Source of the DNA: Blasia pusilla
Lineage: Eukaryota > Marchantiophyta > Marchantiopsida > Blasiales
Direction: 5' to 3'
Length of the DNA: 64,000 bases
Assembly: GCA_050084515.1 (NCBI GenBank)
Contig: CM114272.1
Span: 3,348,001 to 3,412,000 of the forward strand
Positions 42,987 to 54,587 of the stretch are shown one piece after another. The first letter of the stretch is position 1. Each line of letters starts with the position of its first letter. The notes under the pieces were generated by a model, which was not told where the DNA came from, ran no database searches, and was given only the letters and a program-made list of their open reading frames with translations. Made by a program: the position numbers and the translations under genes.

Positions 42987-44190
42987 CGACCTTGTAAATC
43001 TTGACCCTTTTTCTTGCAATAGGTAGCTTGAGAATTGTGCCATCTAGTTCACGTAATTTGTAAGTTGCATTGTCAAAAGCAAAGACTACAACGTATGGAC
43101 CAAACCAACGACGTGCAAACTTCTTGATTGTACTATGCTGATTTTCGAGGCTGTTGTTGTGCACCAAGACCCAATCTCCTTCACTTATAGGCTCCTTCCA
43201 AAGTCGATGAGTTTTGTCAAAGCGCTCCTTATTTTTCAACCTTGCTTCCTTCATTTTGACTAATGCTTCTGCAATATCTTCTTCCCGCTGCTCTACCTGC
43301 TGCATTCAAAGTGCTAGGAGCTCTTCCCTACGGAGCCCGTCTTCCCACGGCAAACCCATCCAAGTGGATATATCTCCTTCTGCTGGAATTATTGGCTTTT
43401 GACCTGTCATCAACTCTATAGGCATGAACCTTATAACGGTGCTATGAGTAGTTCTATCTCTCCATAAAGAAAATGGAAGCAATCTAGGCCAATCAGCATA
43501 AGAGTCTCCACACACCTTTACCAATGCTTGAATGATTGGCGGATGTTCTCTTTCACTCTTGTCGTTTGCCTCCGGATTCATGGAGGTTGTTAATCTCAAG
43601 TGGACTCCATATCTCTTGAAGAACTCTCGTGCTTCCTCCGCATTCAGCCCACCTCTATCTGCACGGATTCTCCCAAGACTCCCATATCGAGCAACAATAT
43701 CCTCTAGAATAAAACGACATATAGGTTCTGTTTTTTTAGCCCGTAAAGCCCTCCCTTCTACAAATTTGGACAACTCTTCTCGTATTAGGACCAAGTAACA
43801 CATTCCCCAAAGACCTAGTAGCATAGCAATTAGATCTATAACCTATTGATGATGAATAGACAAAGGTTTAAGTCCATCTCTCACCCTGATTTTTTATTGA
43901 AATTGACATTCAACATATCTCTCAACATCCTCATATAGACCTTTCCACCTATACCCCTCTTTTATCTTGGTGAAAGTTGCCCAAGTACCTCTATGTCCTG
44001 CCCATAAAGAATTCTGGAATTCTTTGAGCACTTGCATTTTTATCCCATTGTTATCCACCATCCTCAAGGGCATTCCATCTTTCCTCTTTGGCCTTTTCCA
44101 AAGATACCCATCTTGTAGTAGATAGACATACGCCTTATGCCAAATCTCCTTGAAGAACTTGTCTGTCCACCCTTCGTCTCTTTGCAGAGT
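42987..44190 (-). pseudogene. G2a integrase
   Basis: Minus strand. A zinc-binding region near 43900-44040 (frameshifted) leads to the core, with RIRADRGGLNAEEAREFF (catalytic Asp) and MNPEANDKSEREHPPII (Glu in KSER), then WPRLLPFSLWRDRTTHSTV and PIELMTGQKPI. The C-terminal part 42970-43305 reads REEDIAEALVKMKEARLKNK, EGDWVLVHNNSLENQ and KKFARRWFGPYVVV (GPY/F module), and ends ELDGTILKLPIARKRVKIY. Compared with G2b, the first Asp block near 43830 is degraded. Truncations around 43305 and 43825 split the frame. Confidence 0.85.
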
Positions 44191-44900
44191 GCTTAAATAG
44201 CGCCCAATTTCTTTAACCTGCCCTCATACAAATTCTCTTTGAAGGCTAGAACATCCTCTATGCCACCTTGTTCTTGTGATAACACTTGCCACACATGTGC
44301 ATCATTCTCATCTATCTCAGTTGCCTCCATATCTTCTTCTTGACTAAATCTAGCTCTAGACAACATGTCAGCTACTGAGTTCTCTTTCCCAACTATATGC
44401 TTCAATTGTGGATTCAAGGACCTAATGTAGGCTATCCAGCGTAGCATGGCTATATCTGGAGTCGTACAATTCGCAATCATACCTAATTGAGATAGACAAT
44501 CAACCTCAAGCAATACATAGGCTCCCATAAGATACTCCTTCTTAGCTTTCATTGCAGTTACAACTCGCCAAAGCTCCCTCTTTATCTGATGGTACCTCCT
44601 CTGTTGTTCCGTGAATGTACGAGCTCCAAACCTTGTCGCAAATCTTCTTCCTTCCGCGTCATCGTGCCCAAGTTCCCACCTGATAGTAATACGCCTAGTG
44701 TACACTGTGATGATAATAGGTCTTCCACATTCGTAGCTCATTTTCCGTAGAAGCGGTGGCGACTTCAATGCCTTCTTCAACTGCATCATTGTTGCTCTTT
44801 GCCTCTTCTCCCAAGTGAACTTCTTCTTCTTTCTCAATAGCTTATACAAAGGATAAAAAAAGGTGGCCAAAATGAGGAATCCACACCTAATAAAACACAC
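44191..44900 (-). pseudogene. G2a RNase H
   Basis: Minus-strand frame of 235 codons: KKKKFTWEKRQRATMMQLKK, IIITVYTRRITIRWELG (G2b reads TVDTS here, so the first catalytic Asp is lost), RRFATRFGARTFTEQQRRYH, LWRVVTAMKAKKEYLMGAYV, LRWIAYIRSLNPQLKHIVGK and ENSVADMLSRARFSQEEDME. The last block contains the final RNase H Asp. Compared with G2b at 48860-49392 it is collinear but more diverged. Confidence 0.85.
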
Positions 44901-45800
44901 AAGCTCCTAAAAACCTTCTCACATAGGTGACGTTTTTGCATTCTTGTATGCTCTCGATAACATCATCTTTTGTTGGATTTGGTTTTCGGCCAAACTCTCC
45001 ACAAAGATGACCCACTACCATAACATGATCAGACACAAACTTTCTATACCCATCTACCACTACCTCGCGGTGGCCGTTAGCCATTATTCATTGCACTCTG
45101 CATGTGAGTGACAAAATTTGTTGCTCCTTGAGGTAATGTGCACATTCTTACAAGCCCAAGTGGAGTGCGCATAGTGGTAATATCTCCACTCTCCATAGCT
45201 AATTGGAATTGATCATATCTCGAGTGCAAATCTCCTATCGAATAGATAGCTTGAGCTGCAAAATCTTCTGCAACTTCATCTATTCTAGACCCCGCTCCCA
45301 TATTTCGAATGGTTACCTTATTTGCCGGTTGCATATCTTGAATGAACCGGAGAGCTCCTCATTTCTTCGGCACAGTGAACCATCGACTCGAGTAAGGCCC
45401 CATAGATGGCTCTAAGATACCCATCTGCATCTTCTCCTTCAATAACTCAATCAGCTTGGGAATCATAGCTCGTGGTACTAGTATGGGTTTCAAATCCCAA
45501 GGCATATGTGGAACTGTGAAAATTATCATCGATGCCACCACACTCGTGTCTACACAACCAATTTCTTGTGTAGTAAAAGAGGAGGCCTTACCATGTCTCC
45601 TTAACATCTCCCGAAAGCTTTTCCTTTCAATTTGTGTGAGAAACTCACCCCCTCCAATTTGTAGACGATCTAGCGTCTCTTCTGTGAACTTGTATCCTAT
45701 CTTCTTGAAATCCCATAGAGTTGGCTCAATGATGCACGTTCTACTTGTTTCCCACATCCCTCTAGTAGTTGAGTAGCCATTGGTTTCACCTTCCGGGCCA
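44901..45800 (-). pseudogene. G2a reverse transcriptase with active site deleted
   Basis: Minus strand. The N-terminal block 45359-45757 has SFTTQEIGCVDTSVV, VPHMPWDLKPILVPRAMIPK and EKMQMGILEPSMGPYSSRWF. The next block 45077-45334 has IYSIGDLHSRYDQFQLAMES and MRTPLGLVRMCTLPQGATNF, ending SAMNNG. The following block (44887-45084) starts at DGYRKFVSDH and goes to VVGHLCGEFGRKPNPTKDDV. The G2b counterpart between these blocks contains the catalytic FVDD, so here the active site is lost. A second short deletion removes the SREKCSFG stretch. This RT cannot work. Confidence 0.87.
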
Positions 45801-45807
45801 CTGTCTT

Positions 45808-46105
45808 CTATTTTGTGTGGACTTGTACCTCCATGGGATGTTTGTTAGCCTCAAACTCATACCCATCTGTTTCCTTCTCCGTAGATTCATATCCTTTTTC
45901 TCCTTCCATGAACCTTGATATCTCTTCATCCAACTCACGCGAGTGAGTTGTAATCACACTTGTATCCAATAAATTGATGCTTATCTGGGTGAACACCTCT
46001 TCAAGATTATCTCCAAAACCCTCTTCTTCATACATCCCACTTATAAACTCTTCATCTAATAGAACACCTTGACATTTTAACAAACCCTTTCTTTTTTTTC
46101 ATACA
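45808..46105 (-). pseudogene. G2a linker between protease and RT
   Basis: An acidic minus-strand frame of 91 codons: LDEEFISGMYEEEGFGDNLE, EVFTQI, SRELDEEISRFMEGEKGYES. It matches 50647-50880 and 50389-50646 of G2b. No catalytic motif is visible. It is presumably the spacer of the polyprotein. G2b is inserted at its upstream edge. Confidence 0.75.
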
Positions 46106-46109
46106 ACGT

Positions 46110-47384
46110 TGTCGTGTCGAGAATCTTTCTTCGAGCAAGGGCGGGCCTTCTAGCTGCGGTAGATGCGGTCGATGCAAGGTGAACTCTCTAATAAGTTCTC
46201 CTTTTTCAATACGAAATTATGATGTACACTCTCCATTCTCTCACGACAGGTATCACAAATGGAAGTGCCGAGGCGATCACTTCTTCGTAACATCGGACCC
46301 CGAAATTCCTAACTATAAAATCCCTATAAATTATTTTACGTTTGTACACGAGGAAGATAGGACAACTAGTGTTAAACCCTACTTGACCAGGCCTATTGAC
46401 ATCCATCGATCGCTATATAAGGACATACAAAGTACAATCCCATGTCCTTCCATATGTGACGATAAGAAGAATCACCGGAGTTGGAGATTGCATGATCTGG
46501 TTCATGAACACCTCCCCAAAGTGATAAACTAAATAGCGAGTGAACCAGTGCCTATCTACAAAGAGTACCTTGACATGGTAAGGATTGAGGAAAGGAAAGT
46601 CGGGCACAACTCGTGCTCCACCCCTATCCATGCTTGACAGACATTCTCTACTCTCCTCAAGAATGGGTTTTGGCGGAGTTATTCTCCCAAGAGGGGTAAT
46701 CCACTCTCATTGGGAAAGTAACAAGCCAAAACATCCGCTATTTTAGTATGACTAAACTCCTCTACGGTGACAAACCTCTCATCCCCCCACACACACACAC
46801 CACATACTAGAAACCTCTCGAAGAATAGACCATGATCAAGTTACTCTCCCAAGAGGGGTGATCCACTCTCATTGGAAGAGCAAGCAATCCCAAAGCCATA
46901 CACTCAAGAGAGACACGAGAGACTCAAGATGTGGAATAGAAGGTGATGAACCCTTGAAGGTCCCTCCTCTTTATATACTCACAAGGGATCCACAAGAGTA
47001 CGAAATAGAGCTTATCTTATCTTGCGCCACATGGCTTCCTCTCAAGGCTTAGCCAATCACATTTTGACACAAGTAGATTTCCTCTTATCTCTTCCAAAAT
47101 ATCCTCTTTTACCCACATGATATTTTCCAAATTACCCCAACTAACCTAGCCACCAACCAAGACTACTTTTGCTTTTCATTAAAGCAACTACTTTACTTTT
47201 ATAAAGTCATCTTTTATTTATTACCTTCTTTTCCTAAAGTTGGGCCCGCATAAAAGAGGCACCATAAAGAGGTTTAAACATAAGAATCTCCTTTTTCTAA
47301 GCCAATTTACTTAATACTAATGAAACTCTATCTAACACTTAATGACGAAGGAGTTTACATACTGGTTGATTTTACTATACGACA
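46110..47384 (-). repeat. G2b 3' LTR (1275 bp)
   Basis: TGTCGTGTCGAG...CTATACGACA, with mirror-image ends TGTCG and CGACA. It matches 53312-54583 apart from scattered substitutions and many one-base indels in homopolymers. It includes a CACACACACACAC microsatellite near 46790. Confidence 0.93.
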
Positions 47385-47397
47385 TTCACCCCTCCAA
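47385..47397 (-). promoter_or_regulatory. G2b polypurine tract
   Basis: TTCACCCCTCCAA, read TTGGAGGGGTGAA on the sense strand, directly next to the LTR. Confidence 0.85.
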
Positions 47398-47478
47398 ACC
47401 TGCACATCCTCCGGTATGTGCCCAAAAACATCAAGACTTCTTGCTATAGACTTACTTATGTTGTGCCTCTAGACACAT

Positions 47479-48960
47479 TCAATCGAAATCAAGAAATCCT
47501 TCACATCTACGGAAAATCTTGACCCTTTTTCCTACAATGGGCAGCTTGAGAATTGTGCCATCTAGTTCACGTAGTTTGTAAGTGGCATTGTCAAAAGCAA
47601 AGACTACAACATATGGACCAAACCAACGACGTGCAAACTTCTTAATTGTACTATCTTTGGTTGTCAAGGTGTTGTCGTGCACCAAGTACATCAAGACCCA
47701 ATTCCTTCGCTTATCGGCTCCTTCCGAAGTCGATAAGTTTTGTCAGCGCTCCTTATTTTTCAACCTTGCTTCCTTCATTTTGATTAACGCTTCGCAATAT
47801 CCTCTTCCCGCCGCTCTAGTCTTTGATTCAAGTGCTAGGAGCTCTTCCCTATTGAGCCCGTCTTCCCACGACAAACCCATCCAAGTGGGTATATCTCCTT
47901 CTGCTGGCATTATCGGCTTTTGACCTATCATCAACTCTATAGGCATGAACCCTGTAACGGTGCTGTGAGTGGTTCTATCTGCCCATAAAGCAAATGGAAG
48001 TAATCTAGGCCAATCAGCATAACGATCTCCACACGCCTTTACCAATGCTTGAATGATTGGCGGATCTCCCCTTTCGCTCTTGCCGTTTGCCTCTGGATTC
48101 ATGGAGGTTGTTTATCTCAACTGGACTCCATATCTCCTGAAGAACTCTCGTGCTTCCTCCGCATTCAACTCACCTCTATCTGCACGGATTCTCCCGACAC
48201 TCCCATATCTAGCAACAATATCCTCTAGAATAAAACGACATATAGGCTCTGTTGTTTTAGCCCGTAAAGCCCTCCCTTCTACAAAATTGGACAACTCTTC
48301 TCGTGCTAGGACCAGGTAACGCATTTCCCAAAGACCTAGTGGCATAGCAACTAGATCTATAACCCATTGATGATGAATAGACAAAGGATACGTGGGTTTA
48401 AGTCCATCTCTCACCCTGATTTTTGATTGAAACTGACATTCAACACACGACCCTACATATCTCTCAACATCCTTATATAGGCCTTTCCACCAATACCTCT
48501 CTTTTATCTTGGTGAAAGTTGCCCAAGTACCTCTGTGACCTGCCCATAAAGAATTGTGGAATTCTTTGAGCACTTGCATTTTTGTCCCATTGTCATCCAC
48601 CACCCTCAAGGGCATTCCATCTTTCCTCTTTGGCCTTTTCCAAAGATATCCATCTTGTAGTAGATAGCCATACGCCTTGTGCCGAATCTCCTTGAAGAAC
48701 TTTTCTGTCCACCCTCCATCTCTTTGCAGAGTGCTTAAATAGCGCCCAATTTCTTTTAACCTGCCCTCATACAAATCCTCTTTGAAGGCTAGAACATCCT
48801 CTATGCCACCTTGTTCTTGAGATAACACTTGCCACACATGTGCATCATCCTCATCTATCTCAGTTGCCTCCATATCTTCTTCTTGACTAAATCTAGCTCT
48901 AGACAACATGTCAGCTACTGAGTTCTCTTTCCCAGCTATATGCTTCAATTGTGGATTCAA
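47479..48960 (-). pseudogene. G2b integrase
   Basis: Minus strand. A spacer follows RNase H, then the zinc-binding domain: FHNSLWAGHRGTWATFTKIK...YVGSCVECQFQSKI (His-His-Cys-Cys intact, about 48440-48570). Core: HHQWVIDLVAMPLGLW (Asp), RIRADRGELNAEEAREFF (Asp), a TAA at 48112-48114, then TTSMNPEANGKSERGDPPII (Glu). The 47743-48102 frame goes on with WPRLLPFALWADRTTHSTVT and GQKPIMPAEGDIPTWMGL. After a frameshift near 47745 the C-terminal domain (47479-47694) has KKFARRWFGPYVVVF. All three catalytic acids are kept, but one stop and one or two frameshifts interrupt the frame. Confidence 0.88.
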
Positions 48961-49392
48961 GGACCTAATGTAGGCTATCCAGCGTAGCATGGCTATATCT
49001 GGAGTCGTACAATTCGCAATCATACCTAACAAAGGTAGACAATCAACCTCAAGCAATACATAGGCTCCCATAAGATACTCCTTCTTAGCTTTCATTGTAG
49101 TTACAACTCCCCAAAGCTCCCTCTTTACCTGAGGGTACCTCCTATGTCGTTCCGTAAGTGTACGAGCTCCAAACCTTGTCGCAAATCTTCTTCCTTCCGC
49201 GTCATCCTGCCCAACTGCCCATCCGATAGCAATAGGGCTAGTGTCCACTGTGATGATAATAGGTTGTCCGCATTCGTAGCTCATTTGTTGTAAAACATGT
49301 GGCGACTTCAATGCCTCCTTCAACTGCATCATTGCTGCTCTTTGCTTCTTCTCCCAAGTGAACTTCTTCTTCTTTCTCAACAACTCATACAA
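48961..49392 (-). pseudogene. G2b RNase H
   Basis: The start of a 426-codon open minus-strand frame (48112-49392) shared with integrase: KKKFTWEKKQRAAMMQLKEA, then PIIITVDTSPIAIGWAVGQD (catalytic Asp present), RYPQVKRELWGVVTTMKAKK (Glu) and YVLLEVDCLPLLGM (Asp), and a little further LKHIAGKENSVADMLSRARF. All catalytic positions I can see are intact. It is separated from RT by a stop near 49423. Confidence 0.87.
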
Positions 49393-49422
49393 AGGATCAG
49401 ATATGTGGCCAAAATGAGGAAT

Positions 49423-50340
49423 TCACACCTGATAGAACACACAAGCTCCTAAAAACCTTCTCACTTCGGTGACGTTTTCGCATTCTCGTATCCTCCCAAT
49501 GACATCAACTTTTGCTGGATTTGGTTTTCGGCCAAACTCTCCACAAAGATGACCCACTACCACCATCTGAGGAACCCCAAAGCTACACTTTTCTCTAGAA
49601 AGAGTAAGATTGACCTCTTCTAGTCTTGTTAGGATCATATCCACATCTCGAATATGATCAGACACAAACTTTCTACACCCATCTTTCATAACCCTCTCAA
49701 TCCTATCTTCTATTGCACACCCCTTTATAGGGATATCATCTACAAAAGGAATGGTTTTCTCAGGAATGAACTCTCTCAAGATCTTATTCATTGCACTCTG
49801 CATGTGAGCGATGCAATTTGTTGCTCCTTGAGGTAATGTGCACATTCTTACAAGCCCAAGTGGAGTACGCATAGTGGTAATATCTCTACTCTCTGTAGCT
49901 AATTGGAATTGATCATATCCTGAGAGCAAATCTCCTATAGAATAGATAGCACGGGCTGCAAAAGCTTCTACGACTTCATCTATTCTAGGCCCTGCTCCCA
50001 TATTTGAATGGTTACCTTATTTGCGGTTGCATATCTTGAATGAACCAGGAGAGCTCTGATTTCTTGACAAATGAACCATCGACTCGAGTAAGGCCCCATA
50101 GATGGCTCTAAGATACCCATCTGCATCTTCTCCTTCAATAACTCAATCAGCTTGGGAATCATAGCTCGTGGTACTAGTATGGGTTTCAAATCCCAAGGCA
50201 CATGTGGGCTGTGAAAACTACCATCGGTGCCACCACACTCGTGTCTACACAACCAATTTCTTGTGTAGTAAAAAGAAAGCCTTACCATGTCTCCTTAACA
50301 TCTCCCGAAAGCATTTTCTTTCAATTTCGTGAGAAACTCA
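49423..50340 (-). pseudogene. G2b reverse transcriptase
   Basis: Minus strand. The first block is at 49980-50288 (PHVPWDLKPILVPRAMIPKL, ILEPSMGPYSSRWF), then a frameshift in the Q-x-x-NKVTI stretch. The main frame 49423-50001 has AIYSIGDLLSGYDQFQLATE (catalytic Asp), MRTPLGLVRMCTLPQGATNC, IPFVDDIPI (FVDD at 49735-49746, intact), EEVNLTLSREKCSFGVPQM and VRRFLGACVFYQV. RT copies element RNA into DNA. Apart from the N-terminal frameshift and the stop at its end, the catalytic core is preserved, better than in G2a. Confidence 0.88.
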
Positions 50341-50388
50341 CCCCTCCGATTTGCAGGCGATCTAGCGTCTCTTCTATGAACTTGTGTC

Positions 50389-51750
50389 CTATCTTCTTGA
50401 CATCCCCATGAGACTTGGCTCCATTGATGCACGTTCTACTTGTCTCCCATAACCCTCGGTAGTTGAGTAGCCATTGGTTTCACCTTCCGGCCTTTGTCTT
50501 GTATTTTGTGTGCACTTGTGCCTCCATGGGATGTTCGTCAGACTCAAACCCGTGCCCATCCGCTTCCTTCTCCGTAGATTCATATTCATTTTCTCCTTCC
50601 ATGAACCTTGATATCTCTTCATGCAACTCACGCGAGTGAATTGCAATCACACTTCTATCGAATCGGTGTTCATCTGGGTAAACACCTCTTCAAGACTATC
50701 TCCAAAACCCTCTTCTTCATACATCCCACTAATGAACTCTTCATCTAATAGAACACCCTCACATTTTAACAAACCCTCCTTTTTTTTTATAAAACGTCTT
50801 TTCTTTTCATTCATTTTTTTCATCATTTGGAATCTATTAGACCACGAAGAAAAACATTGAGAAAACCCACACCTAAACATATATGATTCTTCCCCCTCTA
50901 CTAGCGGAAGACTCTTTCTATTCTCTGCACCCCCATATTCCCGCTCTATAGGAGTGCTAACTAAAAATCCAAAACTCTTTCTCTACCTTCATAGGACCAT
51001 CTCTCAACTTCTCTCTATTCCTTTCATGACCTATTCGTATAGTAAGGAATTGAACTGATCTTGTTCCATCCGACTTCTAATACGGGCATAATGAGACCCA
51101 TCATCCATGACTTTGGTCTCCATTCTAGATCTTTGTGATGTAAGGTTACCCAAGAATCACAGGATAAGCGGCTCCATTCGAACAAAGAAATTTTGCTCAA
51201 TCAACACATCTCCGATCGAGTTTTGACGGATGGACAAGCACCATAGAGTTCACCTTTTTTGGTTGTTAGCCGCTCGTAGTATCCATCCATGCCCTGTATC
51301 AATTGGCCACATCCCTTTGTCGTACACACCGCGACATGATGTTGATCTCAAACCATGATCAACGAGAGCGAGGAATCGACTCTTGAAGAGAGCCAAGTCA
51401 AACTCTAGCCTCCGTCGTTGCACGCGCCCAATATGATCGAGAATAGTGTCCACTATTATGCCTTTCTTCACCTTGTTCTATCAAGGCTTCTCCTACTCTC
51501 GCCTCTTTTCCCCGTAAGTCAAGCTTTTGTCCAAACACTTGGCAAAGCTCTTCATCTTCTTCTTCGTGATGTCAGTATCCAAAGCTCTCACCATCACCAT
51601 ATCTGCATCATCGCCTCTTCCTTTTGATCACATCTATGATCAACTCATGAAAGTCACGTTTGGCTATGCCCAAGACTTCCCTCAAAGAAAACTCTATTTT
51701 CGCATCCAAAATCCTCTCCTCAAGAATCTCCTTTAAATTCGTGCTTGTCT
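50389..51750 (-). pseudogene. G2b protease and linker
   Basis: Minus strand. At the right, a retropepsin-like segment (51250-51471 and beyond) reads FLALVDHGLRS, then VYDKGMWPIDTGHGWILRAAN. The active-site triad is D-H-G rather than the usual D-S/T-G, as also in G2a (LALVDHGLEINIMS). Downstream come METKVMDDGSHYARIRS-like sequence and the acidic linker LLDEEFISGMYEEEGFGDSL (50647-50880). Several frameshifts and stops are present. The protease would mature gag and pol. Confidence 0.72.
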
Positions 51751-52035
51751 CGATATCAGGCTATGACTTGTATGTAGGAGTCTTACCCTTGGTCTTCGAG
51801 GAGACCTCAATTCGTTCTCCTTGGTCCTTGCTTCTTTGACATGAGAATCCCTCATAGATTCAGATGTGGAAGGTCCTTCTTCTCTTGATGGCTGTGCCTC
51901 CGGTTGTCCTTTTCTTCTTAAGGTCCTTGCTCTTCTTGCGGCTTCCTCAACATCAACACCATCATCGCGCGTCTCCTCTTCTCCTCCACACTAGCATCTT
52001 GCCAACTCACATGTTTCTCTTGTGCTAGGTATGCT

Positions 52036-53297
52036 TTAACACACCCACTTCCACTGGATCATCCCACCCAGTCGGATGACGGATAGTCTCGCCCCTCGTA
52101 TCATAACTTCTCGAGGAAATTCTAATGATTCACTTTTAGCTACAGATACAAGAGGCGCTTCAATTTTTACTGCAAAGGTATCAGAATCTAATGTCGTAGT
52201 GGCAACTCCTACTTGACTTCTCACTAATCCTTTCATACCTCCTCTACCAAAGTTAGTATTCAACGGCATACCAGTTTGCGTTGAATGAATCTTCCCATCT
52301 TTGAAGTTTACTATTCCATTTCTAAGAGCTTCTGAAAATTCCTCACATTCTCGACGTTGATGCTCAACACTATCACACCATATACATCTTCTCACAAAGT
52401 TCTTACTTGTTGAAGGAGCACCAACACTAGGATTCCTATCAAGTTTATGCTCAGCCATTTCTACTCTCAACTCTCTCAAACCTTTCACCAACTCATCAAT
52501 GGTAGAATCTTCAAGCTTTCTTTGGCATGGGCTTAGGCAATGGATTTGAAATTGGTACCTCCGACTTGAATCTTGTGGTTCTACCTCTACGCCGACTTTG
52601 CTTTGTGAGGATAGCAATGACTTCTTCCACTTTCTTCCAATTAGTGTCGACACCTCCTTCTTCATTCTTGTCCGCCAACATTATGAAAAGCTTGTCCTCC
52701 AAATTCTCATCTGCCGCCTCAAGGAATAACTCGGTTTTCCTCAAGTCTAGAGTTGCCCTTTCTTCGAAGGAGAAAGCTGAAAAAAACCGCTTCTCAAACT
52801 CACGCAACAACTCATTTGGAGTCATTCCCTTCCTGGGACGTTGCTCTATCCATTCTAGAAAACTCCTCTTAGTCACCCGATCCACATCATCATCGAAGAA
52901 TTCTCCTTTCAGAATCGTTCGTACTCCTCCCATGAGGTTGGATTTTCTACTCTCAACTTCTTTACTTGACTACGGATCTCTGTTATTACAGCTTACTCAA
53001 AACTTGACACCATATCACCTTCGGGAACACGATTTACCTCCATCTCACAGACGTACTCTCGAACATACTTGGTGATGTTCTTGCCATCAAATCTCCCCAA
53101 CTTCTTCACAATCGCTTGGAGAGCCCTTGTTGATCTTTGCTCTCCGATGTGAACTCCTCCTTATTGGCTCAACAATGTTGTCAAAGTTCAGAGAAGATCC
53201 TCGCTCCCTCGGTTCCCATTGATGAAGTACTCCCAAAAGTAGTCATCTTGATAAGACTCAACTTGCAAACACAAACTACCGCCTCAAAGAGCTCTCG
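52036..53297 (-). pseudogene. G2b gag
   Basis: Minus strand. The N-terminal part near 53100-53260 is frameshifted. The 52511-52933 frame has FFDDDVDRVTKRSFLEWIEQ, ELLREFEKRFFSAFSFEERA and TELFLEAADENLEDKLFIML. The next (52036-52665) has STIDELVKGLRELRVEMAEH and the zinc knuckle CIWCDSVEHQRREC (C-x2-C-x4-H-x4-C, intact, about 52345-52390), then EALRNGIVNFKDGKIHST. Gag would form particles and bind RNA through the knuckle. Frameshifts near 52560 and 53000 break it. G2a holds the same gag at 55854-57015. Confidence 0.84.
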
Positions 53298-53309
53298 TTG
53301 GAAGCACCA
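53298..53309 (-). promoter_or_regulatory. G2b primer-binding site
   Basis: On the minus strand TGGTGCTTCCAA starts two bases after the LTR end. It begins with the TGG expected from a tRNA CCA end. I cannot name the tRNA with certainty. Confidence 0.7.
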
Positions 53310-53311
53310 TT

Positions 53312-54583
53312 TGTCGTGTCGAGAATCTTTCTTCGAGCAGGCGGGCCTTCTATTTGTGGTAGATGCGGTCGATGCAAGGTGAACTCTCTAATAAGTTCTC
53401 CTTTTTCAATACAAAATTATGATGTACACTCTCCATTCTCTCACGACAATGTATCACAAATGGAAGTGCCGAGGCGATCACTTCTTTCGTAACATCGGAC
53501 CCGAAATTCCTAACTATAAAATCCCTATAAATTATTTTACGTTTGTACACGAGGAAGATGACAACTAGTGTTAAACCCTACTTGACCAGGCCTATTGACA
53601 TCCATGGATCGCTATATAAGGACATACAAAGTACAATCCCATGTCCTTCCATATGTGACGATAAGAAGAATCACCGGAGTTGGAGATTGCATGACCTGGT
53701 TCATGAACACCTCCCCAAAGTGATAAACTAAATAGCGAGTGAACAAAGTGCCTATCTACAAAGAGTACCTTGACATGGTAAGGATTGAGGAAAGGAAAGT
53801 CGGACACGGCTCGTGCTCCACCCCTATCCATGCTTGACGAGGACATTCTCTACTCTCCTCAAGAATGGGTTTTGGCGGAGTTATTCTCCCAAGAGGGGTA
53901 ATCCACTCTCATTGGGAAAGTAACAAGCCAAAACATCCGCTATTTTAGTATGACTAAACTCTCTCTACGGTGACAAACCTCTCATCCCCCCACACACACA
54001 CACCACATACTAGAAACCTCTCAAGAATAGACCATGATCAAGTTACTCTCCCAAGAGGGTGATCCACTCTCATTGGAAGAGCAAGCAATCCCAAAGCCAT
54101 ACACTCAAGAGAGACACGAGAGACTCAAGATGTGGAATAGAAGGTGATGAACCCTTGAAGGTCCCTCCTCTTTATATACTCACAAGGGATCCACAAGAGT
54201 TAAATAGAGCTTATCTTATCTTGCGCCACATGGCTTCCTCTCAAGGCTTAGCCAATCACATTTTGACACAAGTAGATTTCCTCTTATCTCTTCCAAAATA
54301 TCCTCTTTTACCCACATGATATTTTCCAAATTACCCCAACTAACCTAGCCACCAACCAAGACTACTTTTGCTTTTCATTAAAGCAACTACTTTACTTTTA
54401 TAAAGTCATCTTTTATTTATTACCTTCTTTTCCTAAAGTTGGGCCCGCATAAAAGAGGCACCATAAAGAGGTTTAAACATAAGAATCTCCTTTTTCTAAG
54501 CCAATTTATTTAATACTAATGAAACTCTATCTAACACTTAATGACGAAGGAGTTTACACACTAGTTGATTTTACTATACAACA
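53312..54583 (-). repeat. G2b 5' LTR (1272 bp)
   Basis: TGTCGTGTCGAG...CTATACAACA. Partner of 46110-47384. Confidence 0.93.
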
Positions 54584-54587
54584 ACGT

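Larger units (their letters stand above)
46110..54583 (-). mobile_element. G2 copy b: nearly full-length gypsy element inserted in G2a
   Basis: 8,474 bp with complete LTRs (46110-47384 and 53312-54583), target duplication acgt (46106-46109 and 54584-54587), primer-binding site and purine tract. All domains are in the order gag, protease, RT, RNase H, integrase on the minus strand. G2a sequence resumes on its right in perfect register. It is the youngest layer of the right-hand nest. Confidence 0.93.

Noticed and set aside
46791-46803. CA microsatellite as a CRISPR-like or telomeric repeat
   Set aside because: It is a simple (CA)n tract inside the G2 LTR, present in each LTR copy.
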